From assembly GCA_963734365.1 (NCBI GenBank), contig CAVTGV010000007.1, positions 186,001 to 250,000 of the forward strand: a stretch of DNA of 64,000 nt. The letters are read 5' to 3'. A program made the position numbers and the translations under genes. Of this stretch, positions 51,614 through 63,537 are shown piece after piece. Within the stretch, counting starts at the first letter, position 1; each line of letters starts with the position of its first letter. The notes under the pieces are model-generated. The model searched no databases. It saw nothing but the letters and a program-made list of their open reading frames with translations, and was not told where the DNA came from. This DNA comes from JACVRW01 sp963734365. Its GTDB lineage: Bacteria > Actinomycetota > Thermoleophilia > Solirubrobacterales > Thermoleophilaceae.

Positions 51614-53012
51614 ACGAACGCGCGCCGCCCGAGCCGCTGCGCGCCCAGGCCCGCTCCTGCTCGCCGAGCTCGGTGGAGGGGTCGTCCCCGAACCACCACT
51701 CGCGGCCGATCCGGTACCAGTTGCGAGTGGCGGTGAGCTGCCCGAGCACGGCCAGCACTCCGGACTCCATGCGCCGGCCCATCAGCTCGTTGGCGGGCAG
51801 GTTCTCCCGCCGCATCAGCCGGTAGAACGAGGAGCGCGGGTCGGACACGGCGGCAATGGACTCCATCACACGGTTGGAGTCGATCGTGACCTCGCGGTCC
51901 TCCATGTACCAGCCGCCCACCGCCCGCACGTGCTCCATCAGGAGCTCGGCGTCCACCTTGCGAGGGTCGCGGAGGAAGCCGAGGTCGTGCAGCGCCACAC
52001 GCAGCTCCTCCGGATCGTCGTCGAACACGCCCTCCAGGGCGGCGATCTCGAGTTCGATCTGGTCGTCGTCGAGGTGCTTGGTCATGCCGAAGTCGAGGAA
52101 GGCCACGCGCCCGTCCGGCATCTGCAGGTAGTTGCCGGGGTGGGCGTCGGCGTTGAAGTGCTGCAGGTGGTAGATCGAGCCGAAGCAGAACCGGAACACG
52201 ATCTCCCCGAAGCGGTCGCGCTCTTCCTGCGAGCCGCTGCGCACCTCCTCGAACGCGGAACCGTCCACCCATTCGCTCACCAGCACGCGCTCGGTCGACA
52301 GTCGCGTGACCACATCGGGCACGTGTATGAACGGGTGTCCGCGGTAGCCCCGCGCGAACGCGCGCTGCGACTGCGCCTCGAGCTCGTAGTCGAGCTCCTC
52401 CATCACCCGCTCCTTCAGCTCGGCGGCGGCCGCTCCGGCGTCGAGGCCCGGTGCCAGGGCCTTGGCCATGCGCATGATCATTCCCGCGTTCTGCATGTCC
52501 GCGGCTATGGCGGAGGCCACGCCGGGGTACTGGATCTTGACCGCCACCGCGCGGCCGTCCGGCAGCACGGCGCGGTGCACCTGGCCGATCGAGGCGGCCG
52601 CTGCGGCCTCGTGGTCGAAGTCCTCGAACAGCTCCTCCACGGGCTCCGTCCACTCCTCGTCGAGCACGGAGCGCACCTTCTTCCAGGGCATCGGCGGCGC
52701 GGTGGAGCGAAGCGTGGCCAGTTGCTCCTGGTAGAGCTCGCGGTACTCGGGAGGCAGGAACTCGGTGTCGATGAACGAGGCGAGCTGGCCGATCTTCATC
52801 GCCGCGCCCTTCATGCGCCCGAGCGTTTGCACCATCCGCTCGGCGGCCTCGAGGTGGCGCTGATCGAGCGCCTCCGATGCACCCTCCCGGGAGCGAGCGA
52901 GGTTGGCCGCGCGGGTGCCCGCGTAGCGCACGCCCTCGGTCCCCACGACGGTGCCGACCTGGGCGGTGCGGCGGATACGGCCGGTGGGAATCGAGTTGTC
53001 GTCCGGGGCCAC
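51597..53012 (-). CDS. ABC1/UbiB-family atypical kinase
   Basis: A 471-residue protein kinase-like ATPase. The KxGQ motif is in GRMKGAAMKIGQLASFIDTE; then EEPVE-type ExD region, AAASIGQVHRAVLPDGRAVA (the A-rich loop) and VKIQYPGV with the ATP Lys; the catalytic loop is FNADAHPGNYLQMPDGRVAF followed by LDFGM. UbiB/Coq8 homologues help make isoprenoid quinones. I chose GTG 53012 close to the divergent rplY promoter. Unlike most UbiB, no C-terminal membrane helices are evident. Confidence 0.9.
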   Translation of the reverse strand: MAPDDNSIPTGRIRRTAQVGTVVGTEGVRYAGTRAANLARSREGASEALDQRHLEAAERMVQTLGRMKGAAMKIGQLASFIDTEFLPPEYRELYQEQLATLRSTAPPMPWKKVRSVLDEEWTEPVEELFEDFDHEAAAAASIGQVHRAVLPDGRAVAVKIQYPGVASAIAADMQNAGMIMRMAKALAPGLDAGAAAAELKERVMEELDYELEAQSQRAFARGYRGHPFIHVPDVVTRLSTERVLVSEWVDGSAFEEVRSGSQEERDRFGEIVFRFCFGSIYHLQHFNADAHPGNYLQMPDGRVAFLDFGMTKHLDDDQIELEIAALEGVFDDDPEELRVALHDLGFLRDPRKVDAELLMEHVRAVGGWYMEDREVTIDSNRVMESIAAVSDPRSSFYRLMRRENLPANELMGRRMESGVLAVLGQLTATRNWYRIGREWWFGDDPSTELGEQERAWARSGSGGARSFRRRA

Positions 53013-53058
53013 GCAACCCAGGGTAAGGGTGTTCGTCCCGCTACACTGGCCAGCCGTC

Positions 53059-53754
53059 ATGGCCTCCTCACAGCGACCCACACTCACCGCCGACGAGCGC
53101 TCCGAAAGGGGTACCCGCGCGGTCAAGCGCCTGCGCCGCGACGGGCTCGTGCCCGGCGTGGTCTACGGCGGCGGCAACGGCGACAGCACGGCCTTCTCGG
53201 TCAGCGCCCTGGCGCTGCGCAAGGTCCTCGTCGACGGCTCTGCGCTGATCGATCTCGAGGTGGCGGGCAGCACGCGCCCGGTGATCGTCAAGGATCAGCA
53301 GCTTCACCCGGTGCGTGACGAGGTGATGCACATCGATCTGCTCGAGGTCCGCCTCGACGAGACGATCCAGACCGTGGTGGGCGTGCACATCGAGGGCGCC
53401 GAGGAGGCGCCGGGCATCAAGGAGGGTGGCGTGCTGGAGCACGTGACCCACCAGCTCAACATCGAGGCTCTCCCTACGGCCATCCCGGACTACATCTCCG
53501 TCGACGTGTCCGGCATGGAGATCGCCGGGACGCTCGCGCTCGCCGCGATCCCTGTGCCCGAGGGCGTGACCTTCCTCGACGATCCCGACGAGACCGTGAT
53601 CGCCACCGTGGTGGTGCCCACCGAGGTCGAGGAGCCCGAGATCGAGGAGGAGACCGAACTCGTCGGCGAAGAGGGCGAAGAGGGCGAAGAGGTCGAGGGC
53701 GAAGAGGCCGAGGGCGAAGAGGGCGAGTCGGCCGCGGAGGGCGAGGAGTCCTGA
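53059..53754 (+). CDS. rplY: 50S ribosomal protein L25 (general stress protein CTC type)
   Basis: Binds 5S rRNA. 231 residues: TADERSERGTRAVKRLRRDG, VPGVVYGGG, then the CTC extension (HQLNIEALPTAIPDYISVDV, FLDDPDETVIATVVVPTEVE) and a ~40-residue acidic tail with repeating EEGE/GEEAEGEE units. The tail is longer than usual and would repel RNA; it may be a repeat-expanded region. A -10-like TACACT lies 11 nt before the ATG. Overlaps pth by CTGA. Confidence 0.95.
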   Translation: MASSQRPTLTADERSERGTRAVKRLRRDGLVPGVVYGGGNGDSTAFSVSALALRKVLVDGSALIDLEVAGSTRPVIVKDQQLHPVRDEVMHIDLLEVRLDETIQTVVGVHIEGAEEAPGIKEGGVLEHVTHQLNIEALPTAIPDYISVDVSGMEIAGTLALAAIPVPEGVTFLDDPDETVIATVVVPTEVEEPEIEEETELVGEEGEEGEEVEGEEAEGEEGESAAEGEES

Positions 53755-54332
53755 GCCTTTTCCGCCGCCAGAAAGGCGGCGGGAAGGTCGACTGGCTGGT
53801 CGTCGGGCTCGGCAACCCCGGGGACCGCTACGCCCGAACCCGCCACAACGTCGGCTTCGAGGCGGCCGCCATGGCGGCCGAGCGCTGGGACCTGCCGAAG
53901 GCCAGAAAGCGCTACGGGGGCCTGTACACCGACGGCCGCACCGGTCCCGGCGGCCCGCGCGTGGGCGTCCTCCTGCCGCAGACCTACATGAACGACTCGG
54001 GCGACTCGGTGAGTCCCGCCCGCGGGGCGCTCGGCGTCGACCTCGACCACGTGGTGGTGGTCCACGACGAGATCGATCTGCCCTTCGGGCGCGTCGAGTC
54101 GCGCCTGGGAGGGGGCCTGGCGGGACACAACGGCCTCAAGTCCCTCAAGCGGGGCCTCGGCAGCGGCGACTTCCGGCGCGTCCGGGTGGGAGTGGGCCGG
54201 CCCGACAGCACCGATCCCGAGATCGTCTCCCGCCACGTGCTCGGCCGCTTCTCGGAGCCTCCCGAAGCTGTGCGCGAGCTGGTGGAGCGGGCGGCGGACG
54301 AGCTCGACCGCGTGGTCAACGGCTCCGGCTGA
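53751..54332 (+). CDS. pth: Peptidyl-tRNA hydrolase with CTG start
   Basis: Recycles stalled peptidyl-tRNA. 193 residues: GLGNPGDRYARTRHNVGF holds the tRNA-binding Asn22 and catalytic His32; LLPQTYMNDSGDSV, VVVHDEIDLPFGRVESRLGG and GLAGHNGLKSLKRGLGSGDF are intact. No ATG, GTG or TTG exists in frame before the GLGNPG motif; the CTG at 53751, overlapping the rplY stop as CTGA and with ggaggg/gaggag upstream, is the only reasonable start. The first in-frame ATG (53871) would remove the catalytic His. rplY-pth is a conserved pair. Confidence 0.93.
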   Translation: MSLFRRQKGGGKVDWLVVGLGNPGDRYARTRHNVGFEAAAMAAERWDLPKARKRYGGLYTDGRTGPGGPRVGVLLPQTYMNDSGDSVSPARGALGVDLDHVVVVHDEIDLPFGRVESRLGGGLAGHNGLKSLKRGLGSGDFRRVRVGVGRPDSTDPEIVSRHVLGRFSEPPEAVRELVERAADELDRVVNGSG

Positions 54333-54338
54333 GGCCGG

Positions 54339-55063
54339 TCAGAACACGTCGCGGCGCCGCTCGGCCAGCACGGCCGCGCCCGCCAGCAGCAGTGTCCAGC
54401 CCAGCAGCACGAGTCCCGAGGGCAGCGGGTCGATCGCGTAGTCGGGGCTGTTGCCGCCCAGGCCGCCGATCGCGCCGCCCGGCGAATAGGCGGCCACGTC
54501 GTCCGACACGAGCGACAGCACCGGGTCGAGCACGAACAGATAGACGAGCAGACCCACCACCGCGGCCACCTGGTTGCGTACCAGCGCGCCCACCGCGACG
54601 CCGAGGGCGCCGCAGAGCGCGGCCAGGGCCACGCCCTGGACGATGAGCGAGATGTAGTCGCCGGCTCCGAGCAGGTCCACCGGCTGGTCGCGCGCGGAGA
54701 GCCAGGGCACGCCCACGGCCAGGGTCACGACCATTGCCACCAGGCCGAGGCCGGCGCCGGTGAGCAGATAAGCGAGCAGCTTGGAGGTGAGGAAGCGCAG
54801 CCGGTCCGGGCACACGAGCAGCGACGAGGTGATCGTGCCGTGGCGGTACTCCCCGGTAGCCGCGACGCTGCCGAGCACGAGCAGCAGGGCCGACACCACC
54901 CCGGCGCCCGACAGCGTGTCCTTCACGTCCTGCTCACTGGCCGCGTCGAGCGTGGCGAAGCCGGCGGCGCCGATCCCGAGCGTGAGCAGCACGACCGCCA
55001 CCAGGAAGCCGAAGGCCGTGCGCGTGGTGCGCAGCTTGAGCAGCTCGGAGCTCACGAGTGCCG

Positions 55064-55067
<4 letters not shown>
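54339..55067 (-). CDS. ABC-2 type exporter permease
   Basis: A 242-residue membrane protein with about six hydrophobic segments, starting SSELLKLRTTRTAFGFLVAV, the ABC-2 opening seen in NatB/bacitracin-type exporters (SELLKLRTTR). It shows SVAATGEYRHGTITSSLLVC, the typical EYRHGT motif. GTG start overlaps the ATPase gene's stop (GTGA). Substrate unknown. Confidence 0.9.
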
Positions 55068-55966
<899 letters not shown>

Positions 55967-56087
55967 GCGTGCCTCCTTACCCGCTTCGGCGCCGGAAGCG
56001 ACACGCGCAAGCCTGCAATCAGCGCCAGTACGGTGCCTAGAATCGAAGACGAAGGCCGCCCGGACAGGCTCCAGGCGGCCGCAGCGC

Positions 56088-59426
<3,339 letters not shown>

Positions 59427-59529
59427 TCTCCCACACGCGCTTCGCTACCCTTCGCCGTCGCTTCCGGCCCACTGCTGCCGCCGGAGCCTCGGTTCCGTCT
59501 TAATTCACCTTTACGTCCCCGAAGTAGAC

Positions 59530-60711
59530 ATGGCTCAGATGAAACACGCCTCGATCAAGTCGCTGTTCGCGCTCGCCCTCGTGGCCGTCGCCTCCCTCGC
59601 CGTGGCTGCCTGCGGCAACGACGTGCCCACCGGTGCCGTCGCCAAGGTCGGCGACGACACGATCACCCAGGACGACTTCGACAAGTGGCTCACCACAGCG
59701 TCCATGGGCCAGGGGGCCGAGGGTGGCGCCACCGCCGCGCCGGATCCGCCCGACTACACCAAGTGTGTGGCCGCGAAGCAGAAGCAGCCTGCTCCGCAGG
59801 GCCAGAAGAAGCCGAGCAAGGCGAGCCTCAAGGATCAGTGCAAGAAGGAGTACGACGCGCTGAAGACCGAGGTCATGCAGTTCCTGATCCAGGCGTCCTG
59901 GGTCCAGCAGGAGGCCGAGAAGCAGGACATCAAGGTCTCCGACAAGGAGATCAAGTCCTCCTTCGAGGACCAGAAGAAGCAGGCCTTCCCCACTGACAAG
60001 GCCTACAACCAGTTCCTCAAGAGCTCGGGCATGTCCGAGAAGGACATCCTCTTCCGGGTCAAGCTCGACCAGCTACAGCAGAAGCTGACCCAGAAGGTCA
60101 CCGAGGACTCGAAGAAGGTCTCAGACGAAGAGGTTCAGGCCTACTACGAGAAGAACAAGAAGCGCTTCGCCCAGCCGGAGACGCGCAACCTGCACGTGGT
60201 CCTCACGAAGACCGAGGCGAAGGCCAACCAGGCGAAGAAGGCGCTCGAGGACGGCGAGAGCTGGAAGTCCGTGGTCAAGAAGTACTCGATCGACGAAGCC
60301 TCGAAGGCGCAGGGCGGCAAGCTCCCGGCCGTGTCCAAGGGCCAGCAGGAGAAGACGCTCGACGCCGCCTACTTCGACGCCAAGAAGGGTGAGATCGAGG
60401 GCCCGGTCAAGAGCCAGTTCGGCTGGACGGTCTTCGAGGTCGACAACATCACGAAGGCCACGCAGCAGTCGCTCGATCAGTCCAAGGAGACGATCCGGAA
60501 CCTGCTGCGCTCACAGGGCCAGCAGAAGGCGCTCGACAAGTTCATCAAGGACTTCCGCGAGGAGTACAAGGACAAGACCGACTGCGCCGACGACTTCCGC
60601 GTCGCCGAGTGCAAGAACGGCCCGAAGGAGAAGACCAACACCGCTCCGGCCGCCGGTGGTCAGTCCCAGCAGCCGGCTCCCACGCCGCAGGCCCCCTCCG
60701 AGCAGCCGTAG
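59530..60711 (+). CDS. Lipoprotein parvulin (PpiC/SurA-type) peptidyl-prolyl isomerase
   Basis: A 393-residue secreted protein. Signal peptide with lipobox LAVAACG (Cys ~28), then a SurA N-terminal-like helical region (GDDTITQDDFDKWL, VMQFLIQASWVQQEAEKQDI), a parvulin domain (~215-320: QPETRNLHVVLTKTEAKANQ, KYSIDEASKAQGGKLPAVSK, GPVKSQFGWTVFEVDNI) and a Gln/Pro-rich tail. It would help fold exported proteins at the outer face of the membrane, like PrsA. Lys/Gln-rich composition and AAG usage differ a little from neighbours. Followed 4 bp later by mazG. Confidence 0.92.
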   Translation: MAQMKHASIKSLFALALVAVASLAVAACGNDVPTGAVAKVGDDTITQDDFDKWLTTASMGQGAEGGATAAPDPPDYTKCVAAKQKQPAPQGQKKPSKASLKDQCKKEYDALKTEVMQFLIQASWVQQEAEKQDIKVSDKEIKSSFEDQKKQAFPTDKAYNQFLKSSGMSEKDILFRVKLDQLQQKLTQKVTEDSKKVSDEEVQAYYEKNKKRFAQPETRNLHVVLTKTEAKANQAKKALEDGESWKSVVKKYSIDEASKAQGGKLPAVSKGQQEKTLDAAYFDAKKGEIEGPVKSQFGWTVFEVDNITKATQQSLDQSKETIRNLLRSQGQQKALDKFIKDFREEYKDKTDCADDFRVAECKNGPKEKTNTAPAAGGQSQQPAPTPQAPSEQP

Positions 60712-60715
60712 AGCG

Positions 60716-61324
60716 ATGAGCGACAGCGATCTCTCGAGCGCGCTCGCGCGCCTCGACGAGATCACGCGCAGGCTGCGCGTGGAGTGCCCGTGGGATCGCG
60801 AGCAGGACGAGCGCTCGATCGTGCCCCACACCGTGGAGGAGGCCTACGAGCTGGCCGATGCCGCCCACAGCGGCGACGACGCCAAGCTCGTGGACGAGCT
60901 CGGTGACGTGCTGTTCCAGGTCTACTTCCTGTCCCTGCTCCTGGAGGAGCGAGGCCAGGGGTCCCTGGCGCAGGTGGCCGACCACGTGCGCGAGAAGCTG
61001 ATTCGCCGTCATCCGCACGTATTCGGCGACCGTGCCGCGGACACCGCCGGCGACGTGATCCGCAACTGGAACCAGATCAAGCGCGACGACGAGCGCGGGG
61101 GAGAGATCTTCGGCGAGCTGCCACAGACGCTGCCCTCCACGCTCTACGCGCAGAAGGTCCTGAAGCGCGCCGGCGCAGCGGGGCACGCCCTGGCCGACGG
61201 CGGTCACGACCCCGGCGAGCGTCTGCTGGCGGCGGTGCGCGATGCTGTCGACGCTGGCGTCGATCCGGAGCTCGCCCTGCGGCGGGCGGCGGATCGCTTC
61301 AAGGAACAGGTGGAGGCAGATTGA
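60716..61324 (+). CDS. mazG: Nucleoside triphosphate pyrophosphohydrolase MazG
   Basis: Hydrolyses (d)NTPs, clearing aberrant nucleotides. 202 residues: CPWDREQDERSIVPHTVEEA (the CPWD motif), EEAYELADAAHSGDD, DELGDVLFQVYFLSLL (EExxE...ELGD metal site) and FGDRAADTAGDVIRNWNQIK. It overlaps eno by TTGA; mazG-eno-ftsB is a common actinobacterial order. Confidence 0.95.
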   Translation: MSDSDLSSALARLDEITRRLRVECPWDREQDERSIVPHTVEEAYELADAAHSGDDAKLVDELGDVLFQVYFLSLLLEERGQGSLAQVADHVREKLIRRHPHVFGDRAADTAGDVIRNWNQIKRDDERGGEIFGELPQTLPSTLYAQKVLKRAGAAGHALADGGHDPGERLLAAVRDAVDAGVDPELALRRAADRFKEQVEAD

Positions 61325-62595
61325 GCGAGATCGAGCAGGTTCACGCGCGGCAGATCCTGGACAGCCGCGGCAATCCGACCCTGGAGGTCGACGTCCTGCT
61401 CAAGTCGGGCGCGTCCGGCCGGGCGGCGGTGCCGTCGGGAGCGTCCACGGGCGAGTTCGAGGCGGTGGAGCTGCGTGACGGCGGGAGCGCCTGGAGCGGC
61501 AAGGGCGTTACGACGGCGATCGCCAACGTCAACGACGAGCTGGCCGCGAGGGTCGCCGGGATCGACCCCGCCGCCCAGCATGAGCTCGACCAAGCGATGA
61601 TCGAGCTCGACGGCACGCCCAACAAAGGCAGGCTCGGGGCCAACGCAATACTGGGCGTCTCGCTGGCCGGGGCGAAGGCGGCCGCCTCGGAGGCGGGCCT
61701 ACCGCTGTGGCGCTACCTCGGTGGCGAGGCCGCCCACGTGCTGCCCGTGCCGATGATGAACGTGCTGAACGGCGGCGCGCACGCCGACAACAAGGTCGAC
61801 TTCCAGGAGTTCATGGTCGTCCCGGTGGGCGCCCCGACCTACGCCGAGGGCCTGCGCCTCGGGGTGGAGGTCTTTCACGCGCTCAAGAAGACGCTGCACG
61901 AGCGCGGCCTGTCCACCGCCGTGGGCGACGAGGGGGGCTTTGCCCCCGATCTCGACTCCAACGAGGCGGCTCTCGAGGTCCTGATCGAGGGCATCGAGGC
62001 GGCGGGCTACCGGCCCGGCGAGGAGGTGGCCATCGCGCTCGACCCGGCCACCAGCGAGATCTACCGCGAGGGCGCCTACGTCCTGGAGCACGAGGACCGC
62101 ACGCTCTCGCCCGAGGAGATGTCCGCCTACTGGGCGGAGATGGCCGGCCGCTACCCGATCGTGTCGATCGAGGACGGCATGGACGAGGAGGACTGGGACG
62201 GCTGGAAGGCCCTCACCGAGGCGATCGGCGACGGCGTGCAGCTGGTGGGCGACGATCTCTTCGTGACCAACACCGAGCGTCTCCGGCGCGGGATCGATCT
62301 CGGGGTGGCCAACTCGATCCTCGTGAAGGTCAACCAGATCGGAACGCTCACCGAGACCCTCGACGCCGTCAAGACGGCTCAGGACGCCGGCTACACCGCG
62401 GTGATGTCCCATCGCTCGGGCGAGACCGAGGACACCACCATCGCGGACCTGGCGGTGGCCACCGGCTGCGGCCAGATCAAGACGGGGGCGCCGTCGCGCT
62501 CGGACCGCACGGCCAAGTACAACCAGCTGCTTCGCATCGAGGAGGCGCTGGGCCCGGACGCGAGCTACCCCGGACGCACGGTCTTTCGCAGCTAG
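61321..62595 (+). CDS. eno: Enolase
   Basis: Interconverts 2-phosphoglycerate and phosphoenolpyruvate. 424 residues: ILDSRGNPTLEVDVLL, PSGASTGEFEAVELRD, GANAILGVSLAGAKAAA, NGGAHADNKVDFQEFMVVP, VGDEGGFAPDL, MSHRSGETEDTTIADLAVAT and the usual C-terminal KYNQLLRIEE. It begins at TTG 61321, which overlaps the mazG stop as TTGA. Confidence 0.97.
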   Translation: MSEIEQVHARQILDSRGNPTLEVDVLLKSGASGRAAVPSGASTGEFEAVELRDGGSAWSGKGVTTAIANVNDELAARVAGIDPAAQHELDQAMIELDGTPNKGRLGANAILGVSLAGAKAAASEAGLPLWRYLGGEAAHVLPVPMMNVLNGGAHADNKVDFQEFMVVPVGAPTYAEGLRLGVEVFHALKKTLHERGLSTAVGDEGGFAPDLDSNEAALEVLIEGIEAAGYRPGEEVAIALDPATSEIYREGAYVLEHEDRTLSPEEMSAYWAEMAGRYPIVSIEDGMDEEDWDGWKALTEAIGDGVQLVGDDLFVTNTERLRRGIDLGVANSILVKVNQIGTLTETLDAVKTAQDAGYTAVMSHRSGETEDTTIADLAVATGCGQIKTGAPSRSDRTAKYNQLLRIEEALGPDASYPGRTVFRS

Positions 62596-62651
62596 TCCGC
62601 AAGCACGCCCGGCGGGCAGGATCGCGCCGCCGCGTGGCGAAGGCCGTGCGA

Positions 62652-62969
62652 ATGGGACGCGCCGCAGCCGCCTTTCCGAGCCGACGCCGCTCGAGCATCC
62701 GCTGGGACCGCCTCGGCCGGCTGGCGCTGCTGGGCACGCTGCTGTTCATCCTCGTCCTGTACGTCTCGCCCGCCAAGCACTGGATCCAGCAGTCCCGGAC
62801 GGCGGGCCACCAGTCGACCGAGCTGCACGACCTGCGCGACCAGAACAGGGTCCTCGAGCGGCGCGTGAAGGCGCTGGAGGATCCCGGGGCGCTCGAGCGC
62901 GAGGCGCGGCGCCTCGGCATGGTCCGCCAAGGCGAGCGCTCCTACGTGATCGAGAACCTCCCTAGGTAG
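62652..62969 (+). CDS. FtsB/DivIC-like septum formation protein
   Basis: A 105-residue bitopic protein: basic N-terminus, one transmembrane helix (LGRLALLGTLLFILVLYV, ~21-39), then a coiled coil (ELHDLRDQNRVLERRVKALE) and the motif ALEREARRLGMVRQGERSYV, a typical FtsB/DivIC end. It would work in the FtsQLB divisome complex. A GTG in frame at 62634 is an alternative start. Directly follows eno, as is usual in actinobacteria. Confidence 0.85.
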   Translation: MGRAAAAFPSRRRSSIRWDRLGRLALLGTLLFILVLYVSPAKHWIQQSRTAGHQSTELHDLRDQNRVLERRVKALEDPGALEREARRLGMVRQGERSYVIENLPR

Positions 62970-63025
62970 ACGACGCTGCGGTGCTCGCCCGACCAGCGCT
63001 CGGGCTGGCTCCTCGCGTATGGCCG

Positions 63026-63352
63026 TCAGGGGCGCTCGTGCTTCTCCCGCGGGCGGCCGCCGGCGAAGTTGGAGGCCTCGCGTGCGTAGCGGTTGAACGC
63101 GGCGTCGACCACGGCGACACCGTCACCGCCCGCGGCGTGGCGCCAGGCCAGCTCCGTGGCCCACTCGGTGCCGGCGGCGTAGAGCTCGGCCAGTTCATCG
63201 AGCACAAACGTGGAGCCCAGCCGGCGCCGGAGCTCCTCGACGACGGCGTCGGCGGCGACATCCAGGTCGGCACGCGCGGGCTCCGGGGCGGAGGCGAGCC
63301 GCTGCTCTCCCTCGCGCCACTGGTACAGGGCGTTCTCCACTGCGTAGGCCAC
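63026..63352 (-). CDS. Conserved hypothetical protein
   Basis: A 108-residue mainly helical protein with YAVENALYQWREGEQRL, LRRRLGSTFVLDELAELYA and WRHAAGGDGVAVVDAAFNRY, with a basic C-terminus. I do not recognise a named family; the pattern is seen as a small actinobacterial hypothetical. GTG start. Upstream lies a palindromic element (63365-63529), so its promoter would be in or beyond that. Confidence 0.65.
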   Translation of the reverse strand: MAYAVENALYQWREGEQRLASAPEPARADLDVAADAVVEELRRRLGSTFVLDELAELYAAGTEWATELAWRHAAGGDGVAVVDAAFNRYAREASNFAGGRPREKHERP

Positions 63353-63364
63353 AGTGGCGAGAAT

Positions 63365-63529
63365 CTAGCGGTCGCCTCCGAAAATACGCCCGCGCTCGGC
63401 GGCTGCGAACCGTCGCCTGACCGCGCCCACGATGCTCGCCAATGCGCTGCATTGGCTGCGCTCGCGGTCACGCCCATGCTTGGTTCTCGCTCGCCGACCC
63501 GCGACCGTATTTCCGTCGGAGACCGCTAG
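63365..63529. repeat. CTAG-bounded ~165-bp palindromic element of a different sequence
   Basis: Ends ctagcggtc and gaccgctag, followed inward by mirrored tccg/aaatacg, gtcggcg-like, gaacc, tgaccgcg blocks, with a central hairpin gccaatgc-gct-gcattggc. It has the same length and CTAG ends as 4534-4700 but no shared sequence. Its right CTAG is part of ctagcg-agag-cgctag (63526-63541), which also contains the stop of the next minus-strand gene. Confidence 0.65.
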
Positions 63530-63537
63530 CGAGAGCG

